Below, piece after piece: positions 50,973-60,300 of a stretch of DNA of 64,000 nucleotides; position 1 is the stretch's first letter; each line of letters begins with the position of its first letter. The DNA comes from Candidatus Nanopelagicales bacterium (lineage in GTDB: Bacteria > Actinomycetota > Actinomycetes > S36-B12 > CAIYMF01), in assembly GCA_017848795.1 (NCBI GenBank), contig JAFIHG010000004.1, positions 1-64,000 of the forward strand, read 5' to 3'. The notes under the pieces are model-generated. The model was not told the origin of the DNA, did not search any database, and saw only the letters and a list, made by a program, of their open reading frames with translations. The translations under genes and the position numbers were made by a program.

Positions 50973-51518
50973 TCACCCGAACGTGTGCAGCAGGGCGTCG
51001 GTGAGTGCCGGCAACAGGTCGGGGCCGGTCAGCACGTCCTGCTCGCGGTCGTGCGCCCGCAGCCGGATCGCGCACTCGCGCTGCCCGTCGCGGAGCACCG
51101 CGGCGACCATCCGTGCCTCCTGGCGCAGCTCGTGCGTACGTGCCGCCTCCGCCAGCTCGGCGGCGTCGGTCGTCTCGGGCAGCTGGGCCTCGGCCTCGGC
51201 CGGCAGCACCAGTCGTTCCAGCACCAGCGCGCAGCCGCTCACCTCCGCCGGCCAGCCGATGGTGGCGAGGGTCTGCTCGAGGTCGAGGTCGGCCAGCGCG
51301 GGCTGCTCGACGGGGGTGAGGGGAGCGGCGTCGTCGCCGATCCCGAGCCGGGCCACGAGTTCCGGTTCCCGGGCCCGCAGGTCCGCGGTCTCGACGAGCG
51401 CGTACAGCGCCGGGGGCCGGTCCCACCCGGCGCGGGAGGCGTGCCGCTCGATCTCCCGTACCGCGTCGAGCAACACGGTGACGGCCGGGCGGGATGGGTT
51501 CTCGTGAGCGTCGTCCAC
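50973..51518 (-). CDS. PPA1309-family conserved actinobacterial protein
   Basis: 181 residues. 'PPALYALVETADLRAREPEL', 'TLATIGWPAEVSGCALVLER', 'PETTDAAELAEAARTHELRQ' and 'RECAIRLRAHDREQDVLTGP' are characteristic of the PPA1309 family, found next to UPF0182 genes in actinobacteria. Function unknown; soluble and acidic. Divergent from the UPF0182 gene (74-nt gap), convergent with the PDZ-Lon gene. Confidence 0.85.
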   Translation of the reverse strand: MDDAHENPSRPAVTVLLDAVREIERHASRAGWDRPPALYALVETADLRAREPELVARLGIGDDAAPLTPVEQPALADLDLEQTLATIGWPAEVSGCALVLERLVLPAEAEAQLPETTDAAELAEAARTHELRQEARMVAAVLRDGQRECAIRLRAHDREQDVLTGPDLLPALTDALLHTFG

Positions 51519-51592
51519 CCCACAAGTGTGCTGCCCGCCCGTCCTGCGGCCACCGGGTCGGGGCGTCTCGTACGCACACGTAGGGTGACCGC

Positions 51593-54553
51593 GTGCCCGT
51601 CGAACCGTCCCCTTCGCACGAGCGGCCCGGAGGCCGGATCGTGATCGCCGCGCCGACCGCCCGCCGAGGGCGGGTGCTGGTCGTCACGCTGGCGGTGCTC
51701 GTCGCGATCGTGATCGGGTTCGTGCTGTTCACCTCGTTCTGGACCGATCTGCTGTGGTACCGGTCGGTCGACGCGACCGGCGTGTACACCACGCAGCTGT
51801 GGACCAAGCTCGGGATGTTCCTGGTGCTCGGGGTGTTCATGGCGGGCACGATCGCCGTGAACGCGTGGCTGCCGTACCGGTTCCGGCCGGTGCTGTCCTC
51901 GCTGACCGCCGAGCAGCAGAGCCTCGAGCGGTACCGGATCGCGCTGGAGCCGCTGCGCCGGCTGCTGCTGATCGCGGTCTCGGCGGTGATCGGGATCCTC
52001 GCCGGGGTGAGTGCGAGCGCGGAGTGGCAGACCTGGCTGTTGTGGCGCAACGCCACCGACTTCGGCGTCACCGACCCGGAGTTCGGCATGGACGTGTCGT
52101 TCTACGCGTTCACCTTGCCGTTCCTGCGGTTCGTCGTCGGCTTCCTGTTCGCGACCGTGGTGCTCTCGTTCGTGGTCGCGGTGGTCGTGCACTACTTGTA
52201 CGGGGGGGTGCGCCTGCAGTCGCCGGACGGGCACACCAGCACCGCCGCGCGCGCGCACCTGTCGACGCTGATCGGCATCTTCGTGCTGCTCAAGGCGGGG
52301 GCGTACGCGCTGGACCGGTACGACCTGGCGACCGGCCAGTCCGGGCTCGTGCCGGGGCTGACGTACACCGACGTGCACGCGGTGCTGCCGGCGCAGACCA
52401 TCATGATCTTCGTTGCGTTGATCTGCGCCGGACTGTTCTTCGTCGTCGCGTTCCGGGACAGCTGGCGGCTCGCGATCACCTCCCTGGTGCTGCTGCTCGC
52501 GACGTCGGCGCTCATCGGCGGGATCTACCCGGCGCTGGTGCAGCAGTTGCAGGTGAAGCCGACCGAGGTGGTCAAGGAGAGCCCGTACATCACGCGCAGC
52601 ATCGAGGCGACGCGCGCGGCGTACGGCATCGCGAACGCCGAGGTGTCGCAGTACCAGGCGGTCTCCGAGGCGACCCCGGAGGCGCTGGCGAAGAGCGCGG
52701 GGACCATCGAGAACATCCGGCTGATCGACCCGACCGTGGTCAGCCCGACCTTCGCCGCCCTCGAACAGAACCGCACGTACTACCAATTCCCCGACCCCCT
52801 CGACGTGGACCGGTACACCATCGACGGCCGGCTGCGCGGGGCCGTCGTCGCGGTACGCGAGCTGAACCTGAACGGCATCCCGGACGCGCAGCGCAACTGG
52901 GCGAACGACCACGTGATCTACACGCACGGCTTCGGGTTCGTGGGGGCGTACGACAACACCGCGACGACCGACGGCAAGCCGTCGTTCTTCGAGAGCAACC
53001 TGCCCAGCCAGGGCAAGCTCGACATCGCCCAACCGCGGATCTACTTCGGCGAGAACATGCCGCAGTACTCCATCGTGGGCGCGCCGGACGGGACGCCCCC
53101 GCGCGAGCTGGACTACCCCGACGAGACCGCCGAGCAGGGCCTGGCGAAGTACACGTACGAGGGCAGCGGCGGGATCCCGGTGGGCAGCTTGCTGAACCGG
53201 CTGCTCTACACGGTGAAGTACCAGGAGCCGAACATCCTGCTCTCCGACCTGGTCAATGACGACTCGCGGATCCTCGAGGTCCGCGACCCGCGGGACCGGG
53301 TGAAGAAGGTCGCGCCGTGGTTGCGCCTGGACGGTGACCCGTACCCGGCGGTGGTGGACGGGCGCGTGGAGTGGATCGTCGACGGCTACACGACGACCGA
53401 CGCCTACCCGTACGCCAAGTCCACGACGCTCGGTGATGCGACGAGCGACTCGGTGACCACCAGCTCGCGCAACGTGGTGGCGCAGGCCCGCGACGACATC
53501 AACTACATCCGCAACTCGGTGAAGGCGACGGTCGATGCGTACGACGGCACCGTCACCTTGTACGCGTGGGACGAGTCCGACCCGATGTTGCAGACGTGGA
53601 GCAAGGTGTTCCCCGGTCTGCTTCAGCCGCGGTCGGCGATCTCCGAGTCGCTGATGGCGCACCTGCGCTACCCGGCCGACCTGTTCAAGGTGCAGCGCGA
53701 GATCATGGCGCAGTACCACGTCACCGACGCCAACAACTTCTACTACGGCACCGACTTCTGGAGCATCCCGGACGACCCGGCCAAGCGGGTGCAGCAACCG
53801 CAGCCGCCGTACTACCTGCAGGTGCAGATGCCGGGTCCGGGCGGGACGACGCCGGTGTACAGCCTGACCACCACGTTCGCGCCGCAGCGGCGTCCGACGC
53901 TGGCGGCGTTCATGGCGGTGAACTCCCAACCCGGGCCGGACTACGGGAAGATGCAGGTCCTGCAGCTGCCGAGCAACACCACGATCCCCGGGCCGGCGCA
54001 GGTGCAGAACAACTTCGAGACCGACCCGGTCGTCAAGCAGCAGCTCACGTTGCTGCGCGGCAGCGGCTCGTCCGACATCGACTACGGCAACCTGCTCTCG
54101 CTGCCGGTCGCGGGCGGGATGCTCTACGTCGAGCCCGTGTACATCCGAGCCGGCGGCGCGGACGGATACCCGCTGTTGAAGAAGGTGCTCGTCGGCTTCG
54201 GTCCCAAGGTCGCGTTCCAGGACACCCTCGCCGAGGCGCTCAACGAGTTGTTCGGCGGCAAGAACACACCGACCAAACCCCCGGACGACAACACGCCCCC
54301 GCCCAGCGAGACCGCCCAGCAGCGCCTCGCGGCGGCGATCAGCGCCGCGCAGAAGGCGTACGCCGACGGCGAGGCAGCGCTCGCCAAGGGCGACTGGTCG
54401 GCGTACGGCGCGGCCCAGAAGCGGCTCGCCGACGCACTCGCGAAGGCGGTCGCTGCCGAGCAGGAGATCGCCAAGGGCACGGGCAAGGGCGGCGACAACG
54501 CGACCCCACCGCCACCGTCCGCGTCGGAGACCGCCTCACCGCCGCAGGCGTGA
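51593..54553 (+). CDS. UPF0182 large membrane protein
   Basis: 986 residues from a GTG. Seven or so membrane helices in the first 330 residues ('VLVVTLAVLVAIVIGFVLFT', 'LFMAGTIAVNAWLPYRF'-type segments, 'LLLIAVSAVIGILAGVSAS', 'VVGFLFATVVLSFVVAVVVH'). A large extracytoplasmic region follows (about 340-880; 'YVLRSIEATR'-type start, 'YYGTDFWSIPDDPAK', 'YYLQVQMPGPGG'), then an Ala/Lys coiled region and Pro-rich tail. Mycobacterial counterpart is Rv3193c. Conserved, function unknown. Confidence 0.92.
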   Translation: MPVEPSPSHERPGGRIVIAAPTARRGRVLVVTLAVLVAIVIGFVLFTSFWTDLLWYRSVDATGVYTTQLWTKLGMFLVLGVFMAGTIAVNAWLPYRFRPVLSSLTAEQQSLERYRIALEPLRRLLLIAVSAVIGILAGVSASAEWQTWLLWRNATDFGVTDPEFGMDVSFYAFTLPFLRFVVGFLFATVVLSFVVAVVVHYLYGGVRLQSPDGHTSTAARAHLSTLIGIFVLLKAGAYALDRYDLATGQSGLVPGLTYTDVHAVLPAQTIMIFVALICAGLFFVVAFRDSWRLAITSLVLLLATSALIGGIYPALVQQLQVKPTEVVKESPYITRSIEATRAAYGIANAEVSQYQAVSEATPEALAKSAGTIENIRLIDPTVVSPTFAALEQNRTYYQFPDPLDVDRYTIDGRLRGAVVAVRELNLNGIPDAQRNWANDHVIYTHGFGFVGAYDNTATTDGKPSFFESNLPSQGKLDIAQPRIYFGENMPQYSIVGAPDGTPPRELDYPDETAEQGLAKYTYEGSGGIPVGSLLNRLLYTVKYQEPNILLSDLVNDDSRILEVRDPRDRVKKVAPWLRLDGDPYPAVVDGRVEWIVDGYTTTDAYPYAKSTTLGDATSDSVTTSSRNVVAQARDDINYIRNSVKATVDAYDGTVTLYAWDESDPMLQTWSKVFPGLLQPRSAISESLMAHLRYPADLFKVQREIMAQYHVTDANNFYYGTDFWSIPDDPAKRVQQPQPPYYLQVQMPGPGGTTPVYSLTTTFAPQRRPTLAAFMAVNSQPGPDYGKMQVLQLPSNTTIPGPAQVQNNFETDPVVKQQLTLLRGSGSSDIDYGNLLSLPVAGGMLYVEPVYIRAGGADGYPLLKKVLVGFGPKVAFQDTLAEALNELFGGKNTPTKPPDDNTPPPSETAQQRLAAAISAAQKAYADGEAALAKGDWSAYGAAQKRLADALAKAVAAEQEIAKGTGKGGDNATPPPPSASETASPPQA

Positions 54554-54585
54554 CCGCATGATCCGACCACCGCTCGAGGTCCGGT

Positions 54586-54615
54586 TTGCACCCATCTCCG
54601 CCGGTGACGTACCCT
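54586..54615 (+). promoter_or_regulatory. Promoter of the initiator tRNA gene
   Basis: TTGCAC (54586-54591), 18-nt spacer, TACCCT (54610-54615). The start would be about 20 nt before the tRNA. Confidence 0.55.
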
Positions 54616-54641
54616 CTAGGTCGTCGGCGCGATCCGACCAC

Positions 54642-54718
54642 CGCGGGGTGGAGCAGTTCGGTAGCTCGCTGGGCTCATAACCCAGAGGTCGCAGGTTCAA
54701 ATCCTGCCCCCGCTACCA
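54642..54718 (+). tRNA. tRNA-fMet (anticodon CAT)
   Basis: 77 nt including the encoded CCA. Acceptor arm CGCGGGG with CCCCGCT, leaving the first pair C-T unpaired, which is the initiator mark. Anticodon loop CTCATAA closed by GGG/CCC pairs typical of initiators, and T-arm GCAGG-TTCAAAT-CCTGC. It lies at the boundary between the conserved block and the accessory genes on the right. Confidence 0.97.
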
Positions 54719-54721
54719 CTA

Positions 54722-54817
54722 TCACTGCAGGTCAGGGCCGTGATCATCGATCATGGCCCTGACCTGTTTCTGACCCGTTCCCCATCCGTTCCCCATTTCG
54801 CCCTCGCCGAGCGCTGC
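54722..54817 (-). pseudogene. Possible integrase C-terminal remnant abutting tRNA-fMet
   Basis: On the reverse strand a 31-codon tail, reading MGNGWGTGQKQVRAMIDDHG near its end, closes with TGA 4 nt from the tRNA. It is preceded directly by an in-frame TAA (54818-54820). Tyrosine integrases of actinobacterial islands often end in similar Gly/Asn-rich tails next to their tRNA target. Catalytic motifs are absent, so this can only be a scar. Weak evidence. Confidence 0.25.
54728..54770 (+). terminator. Terminator after tRNA-fMet
   Basis: CAGGTCAGGGCC (54728-54739) pairs perfectly over 12 bp with GGCCCTGACCTG (54755-54766). An inner stem TGATC/GATCA is present, and TTTC follows. Strong intrinsic terminator 9 nt after the tRNA. 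Confidence 0.85.
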
Positions 54818-55382
54818 TTAGCCGATGCGAGGTGGCACTGGATGGCAGCGACAGGCAGCGACTTCCTGTTGAGTGGAACTCGAGGAGATGGGGGCGCGCG
54901 GCCGCCTAACCAGCACGCTCGAACATACGTTCTACTCTGGCTGGATGGCTCCGGCTCGGCGTCCCCAATGCGACGGGGAAGTTGCTGATTGCGGGCCGTC
55001 AGCCGAGCCCCGTGCCGACGGCGGAGCGCCTGACAGCGGTCTGGGTGGATCATGGCACCCCCGGGTAGTACCCCGGTGTGCTCACGGGCTGGCAGCGGTG
55101 GTTTAGGGGCTTGTACGGCCATGCACGAGCGGGACGTGGTGTTCGGGTGGGTGCAGGCGTCCCGGATCCGGCTGTTCCAGGTGTCACTGCCGCCCCCACC
55201 GCCCGGGTTCGGCGGGTGAGACGGCGCTGCAAGCGCAGCGGACGCACTGCCGGCGCGGTCGGCCACCGGGACCTGTGAGATCCGTGAACGCGGCGACGAA
55301 GGGGTGACGGAGGACGGGCGAGAGCCGTTCGAGTTGCGGGTGGTCCGTGTCGTGGCTGGGTCGCAGCAGGAGGGGGTGCTCG
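54818..55382. other. Gene-poor stretch inside the island, with a LexA-like box
   Basis: No convincing gene. TCGAAC-ATAC-GTTCTA (54919-54934) matches the actinobacterial SOS box TCGAAC-N4-GTTCGA at 11 of 12 arm positions, and TACTCT just after it could be a -10. The first downstream ATG (54945) opens only 53 codons of unremarkable sequence. Probably the left-over promoter of a lost LexA-controlled gene, or control of an unrecognised small product. Confidence 0.5.
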
Positions 55383-55754
55383 ATGACAGCACGCGGTGAG
55401 GCGAGCAGGGAGGCGGTGCCAGGGTCCTCGGCGGTGATCCGGCTCGCGGACCGTCGTCCCCGCCCTGACCGCGTCGGGATCTACTCTCTGCGGTCCGTGA
55501 TCGGCACTGGGCTACAGGTCCACGGCATCGAGGATGTGCCGCTGTTGCGGGGCTGGCTGCCGTCCCGCGAGTACCTGATCGTGACCGAGGGCGACCGGGT
55601 CGTCATCGTCGACCGGCTCCGGAGCACGTGCGTGCGCGTGAAAGGCAGCGATTGGGTGTTGCGGACCGCCGACGGGTTGGTGGTCGTTCTGGACGATGTG
55701 GCCTTCACGCGGTGGTGGGCGCCGGACCGAGCATCCGAAGCGCCAGACACGTGA
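55383..55754 (+). CDS. Hypothetical island protein
   Basis: 123 residues from the ATG at 55383, chosen for AGGAGGGGG 8 nt upstream. The middle part (about 40-100) is beta-rich: 'SREYLIVTEGDRVVIVDRLR' and 'WVLRTADGLVVVLDDVAFTR'. No membrane segment. I do not recognise a family. Codon use fits a real gene. Confidence 0.6.
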   Translation: MTARGEASREAVPGSSAVIRLADRRPRPDRVGIYSLRSVIGTGLQVHGIEDVPLLRGWLPSREYLIVTEGDRVVIVDRLRSTCVRVKGSDWVLRTADGLVVVLDDVAFTRWWAPDRASEAPDT

Positions 55755-55880
55755 CGTCAAGTCCAGCATTGTCCCGCGATGCTCAACGACGCTCAGGCGC
55801 GCGCGTGGTGGTCACATCTCGGCGTTGTGGTCGCCGCTTGCGGTCGGGCGACCTCCGCACTGCACGCTCGCAGCATTCGC

Positions 55881-56210
55881 CTAGCGCAGGAGATCCTTGG
55901 CGGTAAGCAGAACCACGGTCAGCAGCAGCAGGAGTAGCAGGCCAAGGCCGACCCAACCGATGGCGACCTTCACCAGGTAGCCCGTCGGCTCGCTGAGAGG
56001 CGGCTCCGGCGGCCGCGCCTCGTCTTGCGCTCCGCCGGCGTAACTCGATGTACCTGGCGGCGCCGGCTCCAGGACCCAGTGGGTGCCGTTCCATTGCCAC
56101 CAGTGACCGTTCGCGAATCGACGGCTGCTGTTGGGCATCTCCGCCCCAAGAAGAAGATCACCAGCACGAGGGCGCTGACGCATCGCGCTCTCGTGGACTT
56201 CCGACGTCAC
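55881..56210 (-). CDS. Small C-tail-anchored membrane protein in HEPN operon
   Basis: 109 residues from a GTG that overlaps the stop of the HEPN-like gene (GTGA); an ATG at 56138 with GGGG upstream would give 85. 'FANGHWWQWNGTHWVLEP' (about 32-49) resembles the Trp-rich DUF2510-type repeat. A Pro-rich linker follows, then one membrane helix 'VAIGWVGLGLLLLLLLTVVL' (about 81-100). Third gene of the minus-strand trio. Function unknown. Confidence 0.7.
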   Translation of the reverse strand: MTSEVHESAMRQRPRAGDLLLGAEMPNSSRRFANGHWWQWNGTHWVLEPAPPGTSSYAGGAQDEARPPEPPLSEPTGYLVKVAIGWVGLGLLLLLLLTVVLLTAKDLLR

Positions 56211-56629
56211 GGCTGATACGCCCGAGCGACTAGTTGCATCCGTACGTACTTCTCTACTGCGTCGAGTTGATCACATAGTCGCTGGTACGCACCCTCGCCC
56301 AGCATCTCCATGTCATAGCGAGAACGCCGCGACGCGTCGTAGAGCGAGAGGTACTTGCGAGATACGGGTTTCATGTGTTTCCGGACTAACTGGTTGCGAC
56401 CCGCGCCGCCGTTCCCTTGAACGTTCTGCGCTGCGACGTGCTTGCGGGGATGCTGCTCGTCCTTGGGCAGGGCTGTCATCAGCGCTAGTAGGGCATCGAC
56501 GAGGTGCATCGCGGTGTAGAAGCGGGCGGTCACCGCCCAGTCGATGTACTTCTGGCCCGACTGCTCCAGGTGGGTGGCAACGTCCTTATTGTGGTCGGCC
56601 TTCGCGAGGTGGTACTTCGTCTCGGGCAT
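56207..56629 (-). CDS. HEPN-like protein
   Basis: 140 residues, all-helical. 'WAVTARFYTAMHLVDALLAL' (31-50) contains R36-x5-H42, and 'SLYDASRRSRYDMEML' (95-110) is the second-half pattern of HEPN proteins (Leu-Tyr-x2-Ser-x2-x-Arg-Tyr). HEPN domains with R-x4-6-H are often RNases in toxin-antitoxin and defence systems. The start ATG directly follows the stop of the 91-aa gene (TAA-ATG). Base composition is less GC-rich than the core genes. Fold call is by pattern only. Confidence 0.6.
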   Translation of the reverse strand: MPETKYHLAKADHNKDVATHLEQSGQKYIDWAVTARFYTAMHLVDALLALMTALPKDEQHPRKHVAAQNVQGNGGAGRNQLVRKHMKPVSRKYLSLYDASRRSRYDMEMLGEGAYQRLCDQLDAVEKYVRMQLVARAYQP

Positions 56630-56905
56630 TTAGACTTCAGCGAACCCGACCGTGTTGACGGCCTCGAGCGGGATGACATCGAAGTCGACTGCGATATCGC
56701 CGACGTAGGCATCCTCGAAGTCCAGCAACGTAGCGATCGCCGTCTCCCGATTTTCCCACGTGTACTCGTGCAGACACACCCCGACACGGCAGATTCCTGG
56801 CCCGGGTTCCCATCTGACTGACACGTGCTGCTTGGTTCGGATGGCGTCCGCGAGCCGAGCAGTGATGTCGTCGCGAAGTGAGTCCAATGTGATCGCCACG
56901 CGCAC
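56630..56905 (-). CDS. Hypothetical partner of the HEPN-like protein
   Basis: 91 residues: MRVAITLDSLRDDITARLAD start, then 'TWENRETAIATLLDFEDAYV' and 'GDIAVDFDVIPLEAV'. It is not a minimal nucleotidyltransferase (no Gly-Ser plus Asp-x-Asp pattern), the usual HEPN partner. First gene of the trio, adjacent to the HEPN-like gene without a gap. Could be an antitoxin or a sensor; not recognised. Confidence 0.6.
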   Translation of the reverse strand: MRVAITLDSLRDDITARLADAIRTKQHVSVRWEPGPGICRVGVCLHEYTWENRETAIATLLDFEDAYVGDIAVDFDVIPLEAVNTVGFAEV

Positions 56906-57345
56906 TCCCCATCATCATCGCGACGTTGCGGATCAAGCAGTTGCCGGTACTCGTCGGTATCAGTATCGGGTTAGACCACTCGCAGCCTGAGACCTGGATC
57001 CATCCAGACCGTCACCCTAGCCGATCGAGGGCGTCCGAGATGCCGTCTCTGAAGGAGCGCCCCGACATCCGTGCCTACTAAGGGCAGCGCGGCGTACCTG
57101 TTCCGATGATGGACCGGCAGCCACTAGGACGGGGAAGCACCTCCCACGGTCGGCGGCCCTCACTGGCTAGGCTCCCGAGGAGCGACCGCCCAATGCAGAG
57201 TGGGTGGCGCGGGGCGTGAGAGGTTCGTGGTGGTTGCGGGGTTTGCAGGCAAGATCGCGCTTGGGTCGTTGGGCGTGGACGTCGTGTCTGAGGGCCTCAA
57301 TACCGTCACCCGGAGACGTGGCGAGGCGTGCCGCGCGGGTAGCGA
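56906..57345. other. Divergent intergenic region, no gene seen
   Basis: 440 nt between the HEPN trio and the DUF499 operon. No tRNA, repeat or supported open frame. It should contain both divergent promoters, but I cannot pick a convincing -35/-10 pair. Confidence 0.5.
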
Positions 57346-60300
57346 ATGGGGGCCGGAGGCGTGAACTTGCGACCGCTGCGCGAGACGTGCGTCCCACGCG
57401 ATGACGTGCTTGAGGGCGGCCTGACCGATAACCACTTCGCGGCCCAGTTGGACAAGATCGTCCGCAATCCCGCTGACTACCCGGTTTACGGTGACGCCGG
57501 CTCCTTCTTCGCTATCACCTACCCCACCGCAGGCCTGCACACCCTCCTGTCGAAGGCGTTCGGTCGCGTGACGGGCGCGAAGGGCACCTTGGGGGAGAAC
57601 GGCGTGTTGCGGCCCACAACCACCTTCGGCGGCGGCAAGACCCACGGGCTCGCCGCGGTCTACCATCTCGCGATCGGCGCCCGGCCCGACAACGTCTCCG
57701 AGTTCATCGACCCGACGCTCCTGCCCGATGGTCCGGTCCAGGTCGTCGCCTTGGTGGGAGACGCGCTAGACCCGGTCGCTGGGGTGCAGACGAACGGTCA
57801 GCGCACCTACACCCTCTGGGGTGAGATGGCGGCGCAGATCGGTGCGCACGCCTATGGGGTCCTCGAGGCGAATGACCGCGAGCGTTCGGCCCCGGGCACG
57901 CACACCATCGTCGACGCTTTCGGTGGTCAGCCCACGATCGTGATCATCGACGAGATCGCCCAGTACCTGCGTCAGGTCACCTCAGCGGGTTCCGAGGACG
58001 TACGTCGCATGGCGCAGGCAGTGCCGGTGTTCCTCAAGAACCTCTTCGAGGTCGCCGCGGACGCGTCGAACAAGGTCGTCGTGATCGTCACCCTGGCCTC
58101 GACCTCGAATGCCTACGGCAAGGAGACCGACGAGATCGCCGCACTGATGGACGCGGACACCGAGGCCGCCTCCGGTGCGCTGGCAGAGGCTGCCGATGTG
58201 CTCGCCCGCTCGGTGCAGCCGTCGGCGGTGATCCAGCCGGCCGACGACGCCGAGATCGGCGAGATTCTCAAGCGTCGCTTGTTCCAGGACATCGACGCGA
58301 GCGCTGCGAGGGAGGCAGCGGACGCCTACAAGGGCCTCTACGAGGGGCTGCTGAGTCAGCACGAGACTCTTGCAGGAGGCGCTGAGCACCCTGCGTCCTA
58401 TACCGACCTGGTGGCCAAGTACTACCCGTTCCATCCCGAACTAGTCCGCGTGCTGGACAAGCGTCTCGGTGACATCCCACAGTTCCAGCGCGCTCGCGGC
58501 GCGCTCAAACTGCTCGGCGAGGTAGTCCACCACGTGTACGCCGACGGTGACACAACGCCCGTCATCAACGTTGCCGACCTCGACTACCGTGACGCGCCGG
58601 TCCTGAACCACCTCACGGTCGGGATCGGCCGCCCGGAGTTCGAGTCCGTCGCCAAGGCAGACGTCGCCGGCGCGGGATCTCATGCCGCAGCAGTGGACAA
58701 CGACGTCTTCCACGGCACCGAGCCGTACGCCGCCCGCGTCGCATCCACTGTCTTCACCCACTCCCTGGAGATGAAGGTCACCGCCGGCGCGTCCCGCAAC
58801 GACTGGATCCTCGGCACGCTACGACCCGGCGAGTCTCCCGCCGTCATCGAGAGGGCACTGCAGGAATCGGAGAAGCGCTTCTGGCATCTGTCCTTCGACG
58901 GGGCGCGCTGGCGGTTCAACGTCGAACCGAACGTGAACGCGATCATCGAGACCGAGAAGCGCAACATCCAGAACACTCGCGTCGCCGCCGAGGTCGACAC
59001 CATGATCAAGAGTGCCTACGCCAACGACGGTGGCGCCACCACGATCATCTTCCCCGCGGGGCCGGCCGACATCGCCGACATCACGGGGCTGCGCATCGCG
59101 GTCCTCGACCACGACGTGCTCACCGTCACGCCAGCGACAGCAGAAGACACCCCCACCATGCTGGCCGACCTGCGCGATAAGGCCGGCGCGGCCGGGTTGC
59201 CGCGCAAGTACCGCAACGGACTGGTCTTCGCCGTTGCCGACAGCACCCTGGTGGACGCCATGAAGGACCGCGTACGCGCCCTCATCGCCGCCGACGTGCT
59301 CGCCGCCGACCAGACACGGCTGGCACAGTTTGGAGACGAGGTCCGCAAGAAGATCGACCTGTTCCAGAAGAATGCCCGGCTCGAAGCACGCATCGCGATC
59401 ACCCGCTGCTACAAGCACGTGTACTACCCGGTGAAGGACCAGACGCACGAACACCTACGACATCGCGAACTGCCGACGCAGGAGCAGGGCAGCACGAAGA
59501 CCGCGACCAGCGCCGTGCTCACGCTGCTCCGCGACGAGGGCAAGATTCGCAGTGAGCCGTTCACGGCGTCGTTCCTGAAGTCCCGTACCTGGCCCGACAC
59601 GGAGCCGGCGAAGGTCACCCAGGACATCGCCGATTGGTTCTGGGTCGACCATGGGTCACCGATCGTGCAGGACGTCTCCCTCATCCGTGCCGCGATCATC
59701 GCCGGGGTGAAGAACGACGGTTGGGTGTACTACGACGCAGCGATCGGCAAGGCGTACACAGCCAGCACCATGGCCGGGCTCAGCCCTCAGTTCGGGGCCG
59801 ACAAGGAGGTCATGAGCCTGGACGAGGCCAACAAGCGCGGCTTGATCGTCCGTAAGCCGACCCAGCACGACCTGAAGCAGGTCTTCACCGGCCCCATCGT
59901 GACCGCTGCGGACCTGCGGGCGAAGTTGGACACCATCTGCGGAGGTGAACCCACCAAGGCAGATGTCCTTGACGTGCTGGCCACCGCGGTGCAGGCCCAC
60001 GACTACGGCTGGATCGTCGTCACCGACGCACCCGCCGCCCCCGGCGTACGAGCGCTCACTCCAAGCGGCATCAAGGACAAGGGCTTGGACGCCCTAACCG
60101 TGATGACTCGGGACTATGCCGAAGCGAACGGTGTCGAGATCCCCACGAAGACCATCAGCAAAAAGACCTTCACTGCCACCGGACCTGGCGGCGCCGCCAT
60201 CCAGTCGATCATCGACCAGGTCACCGACTTCACGGTCACGACCGTCGCGCGACTGACCATCAAGACCAGCGCGGACGATGTCCGCGGTACCGGCGACCTC

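Noticed and set aside
51239-53929. An 896-codon open frame on the minus strand
   Set aside because: It is antisense to the UPF0182 gene, whose membrane helices and family motifs are clear. The product is His/Arg/Val-rich with no domain.
55121-55219. A 32-codon open frame (MHERDVVFGWVQ) in the island
   Set aside because: No ribosome-binding site at a good distance, a proline run at the end and no conservation that I can judge; left out.
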